NCBI GenBank assembly: GCA_944322785.1
Contig: CALUPW010000002.1
Span: 124,001 to 188,000 of the forward strand
Source of the DNA: Candidatus Gastranaerophilales bacterium
GTDB taxonomy: Bacteria > Cyanobacteriota > Vampirovibrionia > Gastranaerophilales > Gastranaerophilaceae
DNA: 64,000 nt
Reading direction: 5' to 3'
Position numbers and translations under genes: made by a program. Position 1 is the stretch's first letter. The number at the start of each line of letters is the position of its first letter. The notes beneath the pieces are model-generated. The model saw nothing but the letters and a program-made list of their open reading frames with translations, made no database searches and was not told where the DNA came from. Below are positions 63,271-64,000 of the stretch, piece after piece.

Positions 63271-64000
63271 TGCGGTAAAATCACAAATTCTTCTTTCCGT
63301 CACCCTGAACTTGATTCAGGGTCTATTAAGATAGGAAAAGACTCCGGCTCGGAGGCCGGAATGACGGGTACAGAGTCAAACATCATTGGCTCCGCAGGCG
63401 GGAGTGACAAAAACAGCCGGATGCCACACACCCCGTCCCGTCACTCTGACGAAAGTCAGAGTCTGTCAATGCCGGTTAATTCAATCCGGCACTTTTGGCA
63501 GCAAAAGTCCCGCAAAGCCGCCTTCACCATGGCAGAAGTTCTGATAACCCTCGGCATAATCGGAATAGTCGCTGCGATGACACTGCCTTCTTTAATCGGC
63601 AAATACCAGAAAAAAGTAACAGTAACCCGCTTAAAACGAACATACACAGTATTATCACAGGCAGTTCAGCGCTCAATCGCCGACAACGGCGACCCCTCGG
63701 GCTGGGGATTGGAAGGATTTTATAATACAGCTCCTACAGATGAAAATCTTCAAAAGTTTATAGAAACTTTTTCAAAAACATATATAGTTCCATACCTTGC
63801 AAAAATCAATAAAATAGAATTCGGTACATTCAAAGATTTGGGTTACAAAGATATAAAAGGTACGGGTACTTATTTGGAAGCTAAGGGACAATTGCTTATA
63901 TTGAATGACGGCACTGTTCTTCAAATTCGTATGTCAACAACCAACTACGAAACTGAAGAAGACAGAGATGATAAATTTATAGATATTTATATTACCGCAG
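63000..64000 (+). CDS. Pilin-like protein with variable leader, copy 2 (frame interrupted by G tract; 3' end outside window)
   Basis: The ATG at 63000 (METIDMTGLQ) follows AAGGAG. With the present G tract (63029-63040) its frame stops after 16 codons at a TAA, as in copy 1. Beyond the tract the pilin frame is open without a stop to the window end. It passes leader modules FRHPELDSGS, GSEAGMTG and RHSDESQSL, then MPVNSIRHFWQQKSRKAA (ATG 63469) and FTMAEVLITLGIIGIVAAMTLP. The leader is 141 bp (47 codons) longer than in copy 1, and the frame is kept. In this copy the pilin frame before the tract is closed by a TGA (63014-63016), so only the METID frame can feed it. The C-terminal domain diverges from copy 1 after GWGLEGFY. 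Confidence 0.72.
63029..63040 (+). repeat. Poly-G tract (12 G), copy 2
   Basis: Twelve G; the first belongs to a CAG codon where copy 1 has CAA, so both copies are in the same (off) phase. Confidence 0.9.
63298..63463 (+). repeat. REP-like palindromic modules inside the pilin leader
   Basis: CGTCACCCTGAACTTGATTC with its AGGGTC end (63298-63323), TCCGGC-TCGGAG-GCCGGA followed by ATGACG (63343-63366), and CGTCACTCTGACGAAAGTCA ending in GAGTC (63439-63463). All have a CGTCAC/ATGACG edge and a stem. The last also occurs in copy 1 (52655-52679). The first and second do not. Confidence 0.7.

Overview
The window reads as one continuous piece of an AT-rich genome from an anaerobic, Gram-negative-type bacterium. 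The best guess for the host is a gut, non-photosynthetic relative of Cyanobacteria (Melainabacteria, order Gastranaerophilales). This is inference. It rests on three pilin-like proteins with the N-terminal signature FT(M/I)AEVLITLGI(I/V)GI, several lineage-type hypothetical proteins with an N-terminal SF-G or TFSG motif, LPS export genes, a rubredoxin-first rubrerythrin typical of anaerobes, and the lack of any photosynthesis or respiration gene. No rRNA, tRNA, CRISPR array, prophage or transposase was seen.

Layout. 1-5.3 kb: a truncated secreted protein, a ROK sugar kinase, a family 9 glycosyltransferase, a GAF-GGDEF-HD-GYP signalling protein and ThiL. 5.4-14.4 kb: lineage-specific small proteins, a solute-binding protein, RarA, a LysM protein, RuvC, a matrixin-like/TPR protein, a membrane protein, MtnA, and a small AbrB-like regulator facing a 66-residue ORF across a repeat-rich promoter. 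14.4-20.9 kb: a GNAT-like protein, MiaB, an acyl-CoA synthetase with two secreted proteins, rubrerythrin and a cysteine-cluster protein. 21-26.9 kb: DnaK, a pilin-like protein, an XRE regulator, small proteins and GatA. 27-33.6 kb: a leftward cluster of a zinc-ribbon ATPase/TPR protein, a sigma-like factor and a large acidic TonB-C-like membrane protein. 34.3-39.1 kb: HemW and a leftward flagellar/type III export cluster (FliM/FliN-like, FliO, FliP, FliQ, FliR). 39.2-43.1 kb: both subunits of a corrinoid iron-sulfur protein (AcsC/AcsD type) coupled behind ftsH. 43.3-45.5 kb: two hypothetical proteins, one with an annexin-like repeat. 45.6-50 kb: a TonB-ExbB-ExbD-ExbD energy-transduction operon with two periplasmic proteins. 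50-62.7 kb: SpoIID-like protein, HU, a pilin-like gene, agmatinase, LigA, SIMPL protein, a long hypothetical protein, and lptB-lptF/G with a phosphodiester glycosidase. 62.9-64 kb: a second copy of the pilin-like gene, cut by the window end.

How the genes work together. Envelope building (glycosyltransferase 9, Lpt genes, Ton system, SpoIID-like, LysM), genome maintenance (RarA, RuvC, LigA, HU) and protein quality control (DnaK, FtsH) form an ordinary core. The unusual material is in three places. First, two pilin-like genes carry an 11-12 G homopolymer close to a shared start codon (METID...), followed by an open leader carrying REP-like palindromic modules; this looks like a phase-variable surface protein family. 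Second, a corrinoid iron-sulfur protein pair sits without acetyl-CoA synthase or a methyltransferase. Third, a zinc-ribbon STAND-like ATPase lies next to a sigma-like factor and a TonB-C-like transmembrane protein. Six GGCGCC-rich palindromes are scattered between genes.
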